A DNA stretch of 64,000 bases, from NCBI RefSeq assembly GCF_037975245.1, contig NC_092580.1, positions 576,501 to 640,500 of the forward strand, in the 5' to 3' direction. The notes beneath the pieces are model-generated. The model did no database searches. It had not been told where the DNA came from and saw only the letters and a program-made list of their open reading frames with translations. A program made the position numbers and the translations under genes. The DNA comes from Apostichopus japonicus (taxonomy: Eukaryota; Echinodermata; Holothuroidea; Aspidochirotida; Stichopodidae). Positions 39,328-51,812 of the stretch are shown here, one piece after another. How positions within the stretch are numbered: position 1 is the first letter of the stretch; every line of letters starts with the position of its first letter.

Positions 39328-42300
39328 TTGCTTTTGCCGCGATCTCATACGGTCTCTGGAGTTTTAAGTATTAGAAACGAACATAGATTTATATCAACTG
39401 CTGTCGTGGCGCGGTTGGTTGCTCTGTACCTCGAGAGCGTGACGTATTTTGGATCGCGGGCTCGAGACCAGGTGGGGGCAGTTTGCTTTTGCCGGGTTCT
39501 TATACGGTCTCTGGGAACTTTAAGTATTAGAAACGAACATAGATTTATATCAACTGCTGTCGTGGCGCGGTTGGTTGCTCTGTACCTAGAGAGCGTGACG
39601 TATTTTGGATCGCGGGCTCGAGACCAGGTGGGGGCAGTTTGCTTTTGCCGCGATCTCATACGGTCTCTGGGAACTTTAAGTATTAGAAACGAACATAGAT
39701 TTATATCAACTGCTGTCGTGGCGCGGTTGGTTGCTCTGTACCTCCAGAGCGTGACGTATTTTGGATCGCGGGCTCGAGACCAGGTGGGGGCAGTTTGCTT
39801 TTGCCGCGATCTCATACGGTCTCTGGGAACTTTAAGTAGTAGAAACGAACATAGATTTATATCAACTGCTGTCGTGGCGCGGTTGGTTGCTCTGTACCTC
39901 GAGAGCGTAACGATTTTTGGATCGCGGTCTCGAGACCAGGTGGGGGCAGTTTGCTTTTGCCGCGATCTCATACGGTCTCTGGGAACTGTAAGTATTAGAA
40001 ACGAACATAGATTTATATCAACTGCTGTCGTGGCGCGGTTGGTTGCTCTGTACCTCGAGAGCGTAACGATTTTTGGATCGCGGGCTCGAGACCAGGTGGG
40101 GGCAGTTTGCTTTTGCCGCGATCTTATACGGTCTCTGGGAACTTTAAGTATTAGAAACGAACATAGATTTATATCAACTGCTGTCGTGGCGCGGATGGTT
40201 GCTCTGTACCTCGAGAGCGTAACGATTTTTGGATCGCGGGCTCGAGACCACGTGGGGGCAGTTTGCTTTTGCCGCGATCTGGTACGGTCTCTGGGAACTT
40301 TAAGTTTTAGAAACGAACATAGATTTATATCAACTGCTGTCGTGGCGCGGATGATTGCTCTGTACCTCGAGAGCGTGACGTATTTTGGATCGCGGGCTCG
40401 AGACCAGGTGGGGGCAGTTTGCTTTTGCCGCGATCTCATACGGTCTCTGGGAACTTTAAGTATTAGAAACGAACATAGATTTATATCAACTGCTGTCGTG
40501 GCGCGGTTGGTTGCTCTGTACCTCGAGAGCATGACGTATTTTGGATCGCGGGCTCGAGACCAGGTGGGGGCAGTTTGCTTTTGCCGCGATCTTATACGGT
40601 CTCTGGGACTTTAAGTATTAGAAACGAACATAGATTTATATCAACTGCTGTCGTGGCGCGGTTTGTTGCTCCGTACCTCGAGAGCGTAACGATTTTTGGA
40701 TCGCGGGCTCGAGACCACGTGCGGGCAGTTTGCTTTTGTCGCGATCTTATACGGTCTCTGGGAACTTTAAGTATTAGAAACGAACATAGATTTATATCAA
40801 CTGCTGTCGTGGCGCGGTTGGTTGCTCTGTACCTCGAGAGCGTAACGATTTTTGGATCGCGGGCTCGAGACCACGTGGGGGCAGTTTGCTTTTGCCGCGA
40901 TCTCATACGGTCTCTGGGAACTTTAAGTTTTAGAAACGAACATAGATTTATATCAACTGCTGTCGTGGCGCGGTTGGTTGCTCTGTACCTCGAGAGCGTG
41001 ACGTATTTTGGATCGCGGGCTCGAGACCAGGTGGGGGCAGTTTGCTTTTGCCGCGATCTCATACGGTCTCTGGGAACTTTAAGTATTAGAAACGAACATA
41101 GATTTATATCAACTGCTGTCGTGGCGCGGTTGGTTGCTCTGTACCTAGAGAGCGTAACGATTTTTGGATCGCGGGCTCGAGACCAGGTGGGGGCAGTTTG
41201 CTTTTGCCGCGATCTCATACGGTCTCTGGGAACTTTAAGTATTAGAAACGAACATAGATTTATATCAACTGCTGTCGTGGCGCGGTTGGTTGCTCTGTAC
41301 CTAGAGAGCGTGACGATTTTTGGATCGCGGGCTCGAGACCACGTGGGGGCAGTTTGCTTTTGCCGCGATCTCATACGGTCTCTGGGAACTTTAAGTATTA
41401 GAAACGAACATAGATTTATATCAACTGCTGTCGTGGCGCGGTTGGTTGCTCTGTACCTCGAGAGCGTAACGATTTTTGGATCGCCGGCTCGAGACCACGT
41501 GGGGGCAGTTTGCTTTTGCCGCGATCTCATACGGTCTCTGGGAACTTTAAGTATTAGAAACGAACATAGATTTATATCAACTGCTGTCGTGGCGCGGTTG
41601 GTTGCTCTGTACCTCGAGAGCGTAACGATTTTTGGATCGCGGGCTCGAGACCACGTGGGGGCAGTTTGCTTTTGCCGCGATCTTATACGGTCTCTGGGAA
41701 CTTTAAGTATTAGAAACGAACATAGATTTATATCAACTGCTGTCGTGGCGCGGTTGGTTACTCTGTACCTCGAGAGCGTAACGATTTTTGGATCGCGGGC
41801 TCGAGACCACGTTGGGGCAGTTTGCTTTTGCCGCGATCTGGTACGGTCTCTGGGAACTTTAAGTATTAGAAACGAACATAGATTTATATCAACTGCTGTC
41901 GTGGCGCGGTTGGTTGCTCTGTACCTCGAGAGCGTGACGATTTTTGGATCGCGGGCTCGAGACCAGGTGATGGCAGTTTGCTTTTGCCGCGATCTCATAT
42001 GGTCTCTGGGAACTTTAAGTATTAGAAACGAACATAGATTTATATCAACTGCTGTCGTGGCGCGGTTGGTTGCTCTGTACCTAGAGAGCGTGACGATTTT
42101 TGGATCGCGGGCTCGAGACCACGTGGGGGCAGTTTGCTTTTGCCGCTATCTCATACGGTCTCTGGGAACTTTAAGTATTAGAAACGAACATAGATTTATA
42201 TCAACTGCTGTCGTGGCGCGGTTGGTTGCTCTGTACCTAGATAGCGTGACGATTTTTGGATCGCGGGCTCGAGACCAGGTGGGGGTAGTTTGCTTTTGCC

Positions 42301-45300
42301 GCGATCTCATACGGTCTCTGGGAACTTTAAGTATTAGAAACGAACATAGATTTATATCAACTGCTGTCGTGGCGCGGTTGGTTGCTCTGTACCTCGAGAG
42401 CGTGACGATTTTTGGATCGCGGGCTCGAGACCACGTGGGGGCAGTTTGCTTTTGCCGCGATCTCATACGGTCTCTGGGAACTTTAAGTATTAGAAACGAA
42501 CATAGATTTATATCAACTGCTGTCGTGGCGCGGTTGGTTGCTCTGTACCACGAGAGCGTGACGTATTTTGGATCGCGGGCTCGAGACCAGGTGGGGGCAG
42601 TTTGCTTTTGCCGCGATCTCATACGGTCTCTGGGAACTTTAAGTATTAGAAACGAACATAGATTTATATCAACTGCTGTCGTGGCGCGGTTGGTTGCTCT
42701 GTACCTCGAGAGCGTCACGATTTTTGGATCGCGGGCTCGAGACCAGGTGGGGGCAGTTTGCTTTTGCCGCGATCTCATACGGTCTCTGGGAACTTTAAGT
42801 ATTAGAAACGAACATAGATTTATATCAACTGCTGTCGTGGCGCGGTTGGTTGCTCTGTACTTCGAGAGCGTGACGTATTTTGGATCGCGGGCTCGAGACC
42901 AGGTGGGGCAGTTTGCTTTTGCCGCGATCTCATACGGTCTCTGGGAACTTTAAGTATTAGAAACGAACATAGATTTATATCAACTGCTGTCGTGGCGCGG
43001 TTGGTTGCTCTGTATCAACTGCTGTCGTGGCGCGGTTGGTTGCTCTGTACCACGAGAGCGTGACGTATTTTGGATCGCGGGCTCGAGACCAGGTGGGGGT
43101 AGTTTGCTTTTGCCGCGATCTCATACGGTCTCTGGGAACTTTAAGTATTAGAAACGAACATAGATTTATATCAACTGCTGTCGTGGCGCGGTTGGTTGCT
43201 CTGTACCTAGAGAGCGTGACGATTTTTGGATCGCGGGCTCGAGACCACGTGGGGACAGTTTGCTTTTGCCGCGATCTCATACGGTCTCTGGGAACTTTAA
43301 GTATTAGAAACGAACATAGATTTATATCAACTGCTGTCGTGGCGCGGTTGGTTGCTCTGTACCTCGAGAGCGTCACGATTTTTGGATCGCGGGCTCGAGA
43401 CCAGGTGGGGGCAGTTTGCTTTTGCCGCGATCTCATACGGTCTCTGGGAACTTTAAGTATTAGAAACGAACATAGATTTATATCAACTGCTGTCGTGGCG
43501 CGGTTGGTTGCTCTGTACCTCGAGAGCGTGACGATTTTTGGATCGCGGGCTCGAGACCAGGTGGGGGTAGTTTGCTTTTGCCGCGATCTCATACGGTCTC
43601 TGGGAACTTTAAGTATTAGAAACGAACATAGATTTATATCAACTGCTGTCGTGGCGCGGTTGGTTGCTCTGTACCTAGAGAGCGTGACGATTTTTGGATC
43701 GCGGGCTCGAGACCACGTGGGGACAGTTTGCTTTTGCCGCGATCTCATACGGTCTCTGGGAACTTTAAGTATTAGAAACGAACATAGATTTATATCAACT
43801 GCTGTCGTGGCGCGGTTGGTTGCTCTGTACCACGAGAGCGTGACGTATTTTGGATCGCGGGCTCGAGACCAGGTGGGGGCAGTTTGCTTTTGCCGCGATC
43901 TCATACGGTCTCTGGGAACTTTAAGTATTAGAAACGAACATAGATTTATATCAACTGCTGTCGTGGCGCGGTTGGTTGCTCTGTACCTCGAGAGCGTAAC
44001 GATTTTTGGATCGCGGGCTCGAGACCAGGTGGGGGCAGTTTGCTTTTGCCGCGATCTCATACGGTCTCTGGGAACTTTAAGTATTAGAAACGAACATAGA
44101 TTTATATCAACTGCTGTCGTGGCGCGGTTGGTTGCTCTGTACTTCGAGAGCGTGACGTATTTTGGATCGCGGGCTCGAGACCAGGTGGGGCAGTTTGCTT
44201 TTGCCGCGATCTCATACGGTCTCTGGGAACTTTAAGTATTAGAAACGAACATAGATTTATATCAACTGCTGTCGTGGCGCGGTTGGTTGCTCTGTACCTC
44301 GAGAGCGTGACGTATTTTGGATCGCGGTCTCGAGACCACGTGGTGGCAGTTTGCTTTTGCCGCGATCTTATACGGTCTCTGGAACTTTCAGTATTAGAAA
44401 CGAACATTAGATTTATATCAACTGCTGTCGTGGCGCGGTTGGTTGCTCTGTACCTCGATAGCGTGACGTATTTTGGATCGCGGGCTCGAGACCAGGTGGG
44501 GGCAGTTTGCTTTTGCCGCGATCTCATACGGTCTCTGGAGTTTTAAGTATTAGAAACGAACATAGATTTATATCAACTGCTGTCGTGGCGCGGTTGGTTG
44601 CTCTGTACCTCGAGAGCGTGACGTATTTTGGATCGCGGGCTCGAGACCAGGTGGGGGCAGTTTGCTTTTGCCGGGTTCTTATACGGTCTCTGGGAACTTT
44701 AAGTATTAGAAACGAACATAGATTTATATCAACTGCTGTCGTGGCGCGGTTGGTTGCTCTGTACCTAGAGAGCGTGACGTATTTTGGATCGCGGGCTCGA
44801 GACCAGGTGGGGGCAGTTTGCTTTTGCCGCGATCTTATACGGTCTCTGGGAACTTTAAGTATTAGAAACGAACATAGATTTATATCAACTGCTGTCGTGG
44901 CGCGGTTGGTTGCTCTGTACCTCCAGAGCGTGACGTATTTTGGATCGCGGGCTCGAGACCAGGTGGGGGCAGTTTGCTTTTGCCGCGATCTCATACGGTC
45001 TCTGGGAACTTTAAGTAGTAGAAACGAACATAGATTTATATCAACTGCTGTCGTGGCGCGGTTGGTTGCTCTGTACCTCGAGAGCGTAACGATTTTTGGA
45101 TCGCGGTCTCGAGACCAGGTGGGGGCAGTTTGCTTTTGCCGCGATCTCATACGGTCTCTGGGAACTTTAAGTATTAGAAACGAACATAGATTTATATCAA
45201 CTGCTGTCGTGGCGCGGTTGGTTGCTCTGTACCTCGAGAGCGTAACGATTTTTGGATCGCGGGCTCGAGACCAGGTGGGGGCAGTTTGCTTTTGCCGCGA

Positions 45301-47000
45301 TCTTATACGGTCTCTGGGAACTTTAAGTATTAGAAACGAACATAGATTTATATCAACTGCTGTCGTGGCGCGGTTGGTTGCTCTGTACCTCGAGAGCGTA
45401 ACGATTTTTGGATCGCGGGCTCGAGACCACGTGGGGGCAGTTTGCTTTTGCCGCGATCTGGTACGGTCTCTGGGAACTTTAAGTTTTAGAAACGAACATA
45501 GATTTATATCAACTGCTGTCGTGGCGCGGTTGATTGCTCTGTACCTCGAGAGCGTGACGTATTTTGGATCGCGGGCTCGAGACCAGGTGGGGGCAGTTTG
45601 CTTTTGCCGCGATCTCATACGGTCTCTGGGAACTTTAAGTATTAGAAACGAACATAGATTTATATCAACTGCTGTCGTGGCGCGGTTGGTTGCTCTGTAC
45701 CTCGATAGCGTGACGTATTTTGGATCGCGGGCTCGAGACCAGGTGGGGGCAGTTTGCTTTTGCCGCGATCTTATACGGTCTCTGGAGTTTTAAGTATTAG
45801 AAACGAACATAGATTTATATCAACTGCTGTCGTGGCGCGGTTGGTTGCTCTGTACCTCGAGAGCGTGACGTATTTTGGATCGCGGGCTCGAGACCAGGTG
45901 GGGGCAGTTTGCTTTTGCCGGGTTCTTATACGGTCTCTGGGAACTTTAAGTATTAGAAACGAACATAGATTTATATCAACTGCTGTCGTGGCGCGGTTGG
46001 TTGCTCTGTACCTAGAGAGCGTGACGTATTTTGGATCGCGGGCTCGAGACCAGGTGGGGGCAGTTTGCTTTTGCCGCGATCTTATACGGTCTCTGGGAAC
46101 TTTAAGTATTAGAAACGAACATAGATTTATATCAACTGCTGTCGTGGCGCGGTTGGTTGCTCTGTACCTCCAGAGCGTGACGTATTTTGGATCGCGGGCT
46201 CGAGACCAGGTGGGGGCAGTTTGCTTTTGCCGCGATCTCATACGGTCTCTGGGAACTTTAAGTAGTAGAAACGAACATAGATTTATATCAACTGCTGTCG
46301 TGGCGCGGTTGGTTGCTCTGTACCTCGAGAGCGTAACGATTTTTGGATCGCGGTCTCGAGACCAGGTGGGGGCAGTTTGCTTTTGCCGCGATCTCATACG
46401 GTCTCTGGGAACTTTAAGTATTAGAAACGAACATAGATTTATATCAACTGCTGTCGTGGCGCGGTTGGTTGCTCTGTACCTCGAGAGCGTAACGATTTTT
46501 GGATCGCGGGCTCGAGACCAGGTGGGGGCAGTTTGCTTTTGCCGCGATCTTATACGGTCTCTGGGAACTTTAAGTATTAGAAACGAACATAGATTTATAT
46601 CAACTGCTGTCGTGGCGCGGTTGGTTGCTCTGTACCTCGAGAGCGTAACGATTTTTGGATCGCGGGCTCGAGACCACGTGGGGGCAGTTTGCTTTTGCCG
46701 CGATCTGGTACGGTCTCTGGGAACTTTAAGTTTTAGAAACGAACATAGATTTATATCAACTGCTGTCGTGGCGCGGTTGATTGCTCTGTACCTCGAGAGC
46801 GTGACGTATTTTGGATCGCGGGCTCGAGACCAGGTGGGGGCAGTTTGCTTTTGCCGCGATCTCATACGGTCTCTGGGAAATTTAAGTATTAGAAACGAAC
46901 ATAGATTTATATCAACTGCTGTCGTGGCGCGGTTGGTTGCTCTGTACCTCGAGAGCATGACGTATTTTGGATCGCGGGCTCGAGACCAGGTGGGGGCAGT
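39328..47000 (+). repeat. 8-monomer higher-order repeat (1,247 bp), three copies
   Basis: The same ordered eight-unit series occurs at about 39,328-40,574, 44,507-45,753 and 45,754-47,000. Its markers, in order, are TCTGGAGTTTTAAG, GCCGGGTTC, ACCTAGAGAGC, ACCTCCAGAGC, AAGTAGTAG, TCGCGGTCTCGAG, CACGTGGGG with CTGGTACGG, and AAGTTTTAG. The last two copies are directly adjacent at 1,247 bp; the first lies 5,179 bp upstream and carries private changes (GCGGATGGTT, GGAACTGTAAG). A partial relative with the first units starts at about 34,355. Confidence 0.85.
42981..43050 (+). repeat. 35-bp microduplication inside one monomer
   Basis: A stretch starting CAACTGCTGTCGTGG and ending at CTCTGTA occurs twice in immediate succession (starts at 42,981 and 43,016), so this monomer has two A-box-like motifs and one B box. 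It is the only within-monomer duplication of this size I noticed in the array. Confidence 0.9.
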
Positions 47001-50000
47001 TTGCTTTTGCCGCGATCTTATACGGTCTCTGGGAACTTTAAGTATTAGAAACGAACATAGATTTATATCAACTGCTGTCGTGGCGCGGTTGGTTGCTCTG
47101 TACCTAGAGAGCGTGACGATTTTTGGATCGCGGGCTCGAGACCAGGTGGGGGCAGTTTGCTTTTGCCGCGATCTCATACGGTCTCTGGGAACTTTAAGTA
47201 TTAGAAACGAACATAGATTTATATCAACTGCTGTCGTGGCGCGGTTGGTTGCTCTGTACCACGAGAGCGTGACGTATTTTGGATCGCGGGCTCGAGACCA
47301 GGTGGGGGCAGTTTGCTTTTGCCGCGATCTCATACGGTCTCTGGGAACTTTAAGTATTAGAAACGAACATAGATTTATATCAACTGCTGTCGTGGCGCGG
47401 TTGGTTGCTCTGTAACTCGAGAGCGTCACGATTTTTGGATCGCGGGCTCGAGACCAGGTGGGGGCAGTTTGCTTTTGCCGCGATCTCATACGGTCTCTGG
47501 GAACTTTAAGTATTAGAAACGAACATAGATTTATATCAACTGCTGTCGTGGCGCGGTTGGTTGCTCTGTACCTAGAGAGCGTGACGATTTTTGGATCGCG
47601 TGCTCGAGACCAGGTGGGGGTAGTTTGCTTTTGCCGCGATCTCATACGGTCTCTGGGAACTTTAAGTATTAGAAACGAACATAGATTTATATCAACTGCT
47701 GTCGTGGCGCGGTTGGTTGCTCTGTACCTCGAGAGCGTGACGATTTTTGGATCGCGGGCTCGAGACCAGGTGGGGGCAGTTTGCTTTTGCCGCGATCTCA
47801 TACGGTCTCTGGGAACTTTAAGTATTAGAAACGAACATAGATTTATATCAACTGCTGTCGTGGCGCGGTTGGTTGCTCTGTACTTCGAGAGCGTGACGTA
47901 TTTTGGATCGCGGGCTCGAGACCACGTGGGGGCAGTTTGCTTTTGCCGCGATCTCATACGGTCTCTGGGAACTTTAAGTATTAGAAACGAACATAGATTT
48001 ATATCAACTGCTGTCGTGGCGCGGTTGGTTGCTCTGTACCTCGAGAGCGTGACGATTTTTGGATCGCGGGCTCGAGACCAGGTGGGGGCAGTTTGCTTTT
48101 GCCGCGATCTCATACGGTCTCTGGGAACTTTAAGTATTAGAAACGAACATAGATTTATATCAACTGCTGTCGTGGCGCGGTTGGTTGCTCTGTACCTCGA
48201 GAGCGTGACGATTTTTGGATCGCGGGCTCGAGACCAGGTGATGGCAGTTTGCTTTTGCCGCGATCTCATATGGTCTCTGGGAACTTTAAGTATTAGAAAC
48301 GAACATAGATTTATATCAACTGCTGTCGTGGCGCGGTTGGTTGCTCTGTACCTCGAGAGCGTGACGACTTTTGGATCGCGGGCTCGAGACCACGTGGGGG
48401 CAGTTTGCTTTTGCCGCGATCTCATACGGTCTCTGGGAACTTTAAGTATTAGAAACGAACATAGATTTATATCAACTGCTGTCGTGGCGCGGTTGGTTGC
48501 TCTGTACCTCGAGAGCGTGACGATTTTTGGATCGCGGGCTCGAGACCATGTGGGGGCAGTTTGCTTTTGCCGCGATCTCATACGGTCTCTGGGAACTTTA
48601 AGTATTAGAAACGAACATAGATTTATATCAACTGCTGTCGTGGCGCGGTTGGTTGCTCTGTACCTCGAGAGCGTCACGATTTTTGGATCGCGGGCTCGAG
48701 ACCAGGTGGGGGCAGTTTGCTTTTGCCGCGATCTCATACGGTCTCTGGGAACTTTAAGTATTAGAAACGAACATAGATTTATATCAACTGCTGTCGTGGC
48801 GCGGTTGGTTGCTCTGTACCTCGAGAGCGTGACGTATTTTGGATCGCGGGCTCGAGACCAGGTGGGGCAGTTTGCTTTTGCCGCGATCTGATACGGTCTC
48901 TGGGAACTTTAAGTATTAGAAACGAACATAGATTTATATCAACTGCTGTCGTGGCGCGGTTGGTTGCTCTGTACCTCGAGAGCGTGACGATTTTTGGATC
49001 GCGGGCTCGAGACCAGGTGGGGGCAGTTTGCTTTTGCCGCGATCTTATACGGTCTCTGGGAACTTTAAGTATTAGAAACGAACATAGATTTATATCAACT
49101 GCTGTCGTGGCGCGGTTGGTTGCTCTGTACCTCGAGAGCGTGACGTATTTTGGATCGCGGGCTCGAGACCAGGTGGGGCAGTTTGCTTTTGCCGCGATCT
49201 CATACGGTCTCTGGGAACTTTAAGTATTAGAAACGAACATAGATTTATATCAACTGCTGTCGTGGCGCGGTTGGTTGCTCTGTACCTCGAGAGCGTGACG
49301 TATTTTGGATCGCGGGCTCGAGACCAGGTGGGGGCAGTTTGCTTTTGCCGCGATCTGGTACGGTCTCTGGGAACTTTAAGTATTAGAAACGAACATAGAT
49401 TTATATCAACTGCTGTCGTGGAGCGGTTGATTGCTCTGTACCTCGAGAGCGTGACGATTTTTGGATCGCGGGCTCGAGACCACGTGGGGGCAGTTTGCTT
49501 TTGCCGCGATCTCATACGGTCTCTGGGAACTTTAAGTATTAGAAACGAACATAGATTTATATCAACTGCTGTCGTGGCGCGGTTGGTTGCTCTGTACCTC
49601 GAGAGCGTGACGACTTTTGGATCGCGGGCTCGAGACCACGTGGGGGCAGTTTGCTTTTGCCGCGATCTCATACGGTCTCTGGGAACTTTAAGTATTAGAA
49701 ACGAACATAGATTTATATCAACTGCTGTCGTGGCGCGGTTGGTTGTGCTCTGTACCTCGAGAGCGTGACGTATTTTGGATCGCGGGCTCGAGACCAGGTG
49801 GGGGCAGTTTGCTTTTGCCGCGATCTTATACGGTCTCTGGGAACTTTAAGTATTAGAAACGAACATAGATTTATATCAACTGCTGTCGTGGCGCGTTTGG
49901 TTGCTCTGTACCTCGAGAACGTGACGTATTTTGGATCGCGGGCTCGAGACCAGGTGGGGGCAGTTTGATTTTACCGCGATCTCATACGGTCTCTGGGAAC

Positions 50001-51812
50001 TTTAAGTATTAGAAACGAACATAGATTTATATCAACTGCTGTCGTGGCGCGGTTGGTTGCTCTGTACCTCGAGAGCGTGACGTATTTTGGATCGCGGGCT
50101 CGAGACCAGGTGGGGGCAGTTTGCTTTTGCCGCGATCTTATACGGTCTCTGGGAACTTTAAGTATTAGAAACGAACATAGATTTATATCAACTGCTGTCG
50201 TGGCGCGGTTGGTTGCTCTGTACCTCGAGAGCGTGACGTATTTTGGATCGCGGGCTCGAGACCAGGTGGGGGCAGTTTGCTTTTGCCGCGATCTTATACG
50301 GTCTCTGGGAACTTTAAGTATTAGAAACGAACATAGATTTATATCAACTGCTGTCGTGGCGTTGTTGGTTGCTCTGTACTTCGAGAGCGTGACGATTTTT
50401 GGATCGCGGGCTCGAGACCAGGTGGGGGCAGTTTGCTTTTGCCGCGATCTCATACGGTCTCTGGGAACTTTAAGTATTAGAAACGAACATAGATTTATAT
50501 CAACTGCTGTCGTGGCGCGGTTGGTTGCTCTGTACCTCGAGAGCGTGACGATTTTTGGATCGCGGGCTCGAGACCAGGTGGGGGCAGTTTGCTTTTGCCG
50601 CGATCTCATACGGTCTCTGGGAACTTTAAGTATTAGAAACGAACATAGATTTATATCAACTGCTGTCGTGGCGCGGTTGGTTGCTCTGTACTTCGAGAGC
50701 GTGACGTATTTTGGATCGCGGGCTCGAGACCAGGTGGGGGCAGTTTGCTTTTGCCGCGATCTCATACGGTCTCTGGGAACTTTAAGTATTAGAAACGAAC
50801 ATAGATTTATATCAACTGCTGTCGTGGCGCGGTTGGTTGCTCTGTACCTCCAGAGCGTGACGATTTTTGGATCGCGGGCTCGAGACCAGGTGGGGGCAGT
50901 TTGCTTTTGCCGCGATCTCATACGGTCTCTGGGAACTTTAAGTATTAGAAACGAACATAGATTTATATCAACTGCTGTCGTGGCGCGGTTGGTTGCTCTG
51001 TACCTCGAGAGCGTGACGATTTTTGGATCGCGGGCTCGAGACCAGGTGATGGCAGTTTGCTTTTGCCGCGATCTCATATGGTCTCTGGGAACTTTAAGTA
51101 TTAGAAACGAACATAGATTTATATCAACTGCTGTCGTGGCGCGGTTGGTTGCTCTGTACCTCGAGAGCGTGACGATTTTTGGATCGCGGGCTCGAGACCA
51201 GGTGGGGGCAGTTTGCTTTTGCCGCGATCTCATACGGTCTCTGGGAACTTTAAGTATTAGAAACGAACATAGATTTATATCAACTGCTGTCGTGGCGCGG
51301 TTGGTTGCTCTGTACCTCGAGAGCGTCACGATTTTTGGATCGCGGGCTCGAGACCACGTGGGGGCAGTTTGCTTTTGCCGCGATCTCATACGGTCTCTGG
51401 GAACTTTAAGTATTAGAAACGAACATAGATTTACATCAACTGCTGTCGTGGCGCGGTTGGTTGCTCTGTACCTCGAGAGCGTGACGTATTTTGGATCGCG
51501 GGCTCGAGACCAGGTGGGGGCAGTTTGCTTTTGCCGCGATCTCATACGGTCTCTGGGAACTTTAAGTATTAGAAACGAACATAGATTTATATCAACTGCT
51601 GTCGTGGCGCGGTTGGTTGCTCTGTACCTCGAGAGCGTGACGTATTTTGGATCGCGGGCTCGAGACCAGGTGGGGGCAGTTTGCTTTTGCCGCGATCTCA
51701 TACGGTCTCTGGGAACTTTAAGTATTAGAAACGAACATAGATTTATATCAACTGCTGTCGTGGCGCGGTTGGTTGCTCTGTACCTCGAGAGCGTGACGAT
51801 TTTTGGATCGCG

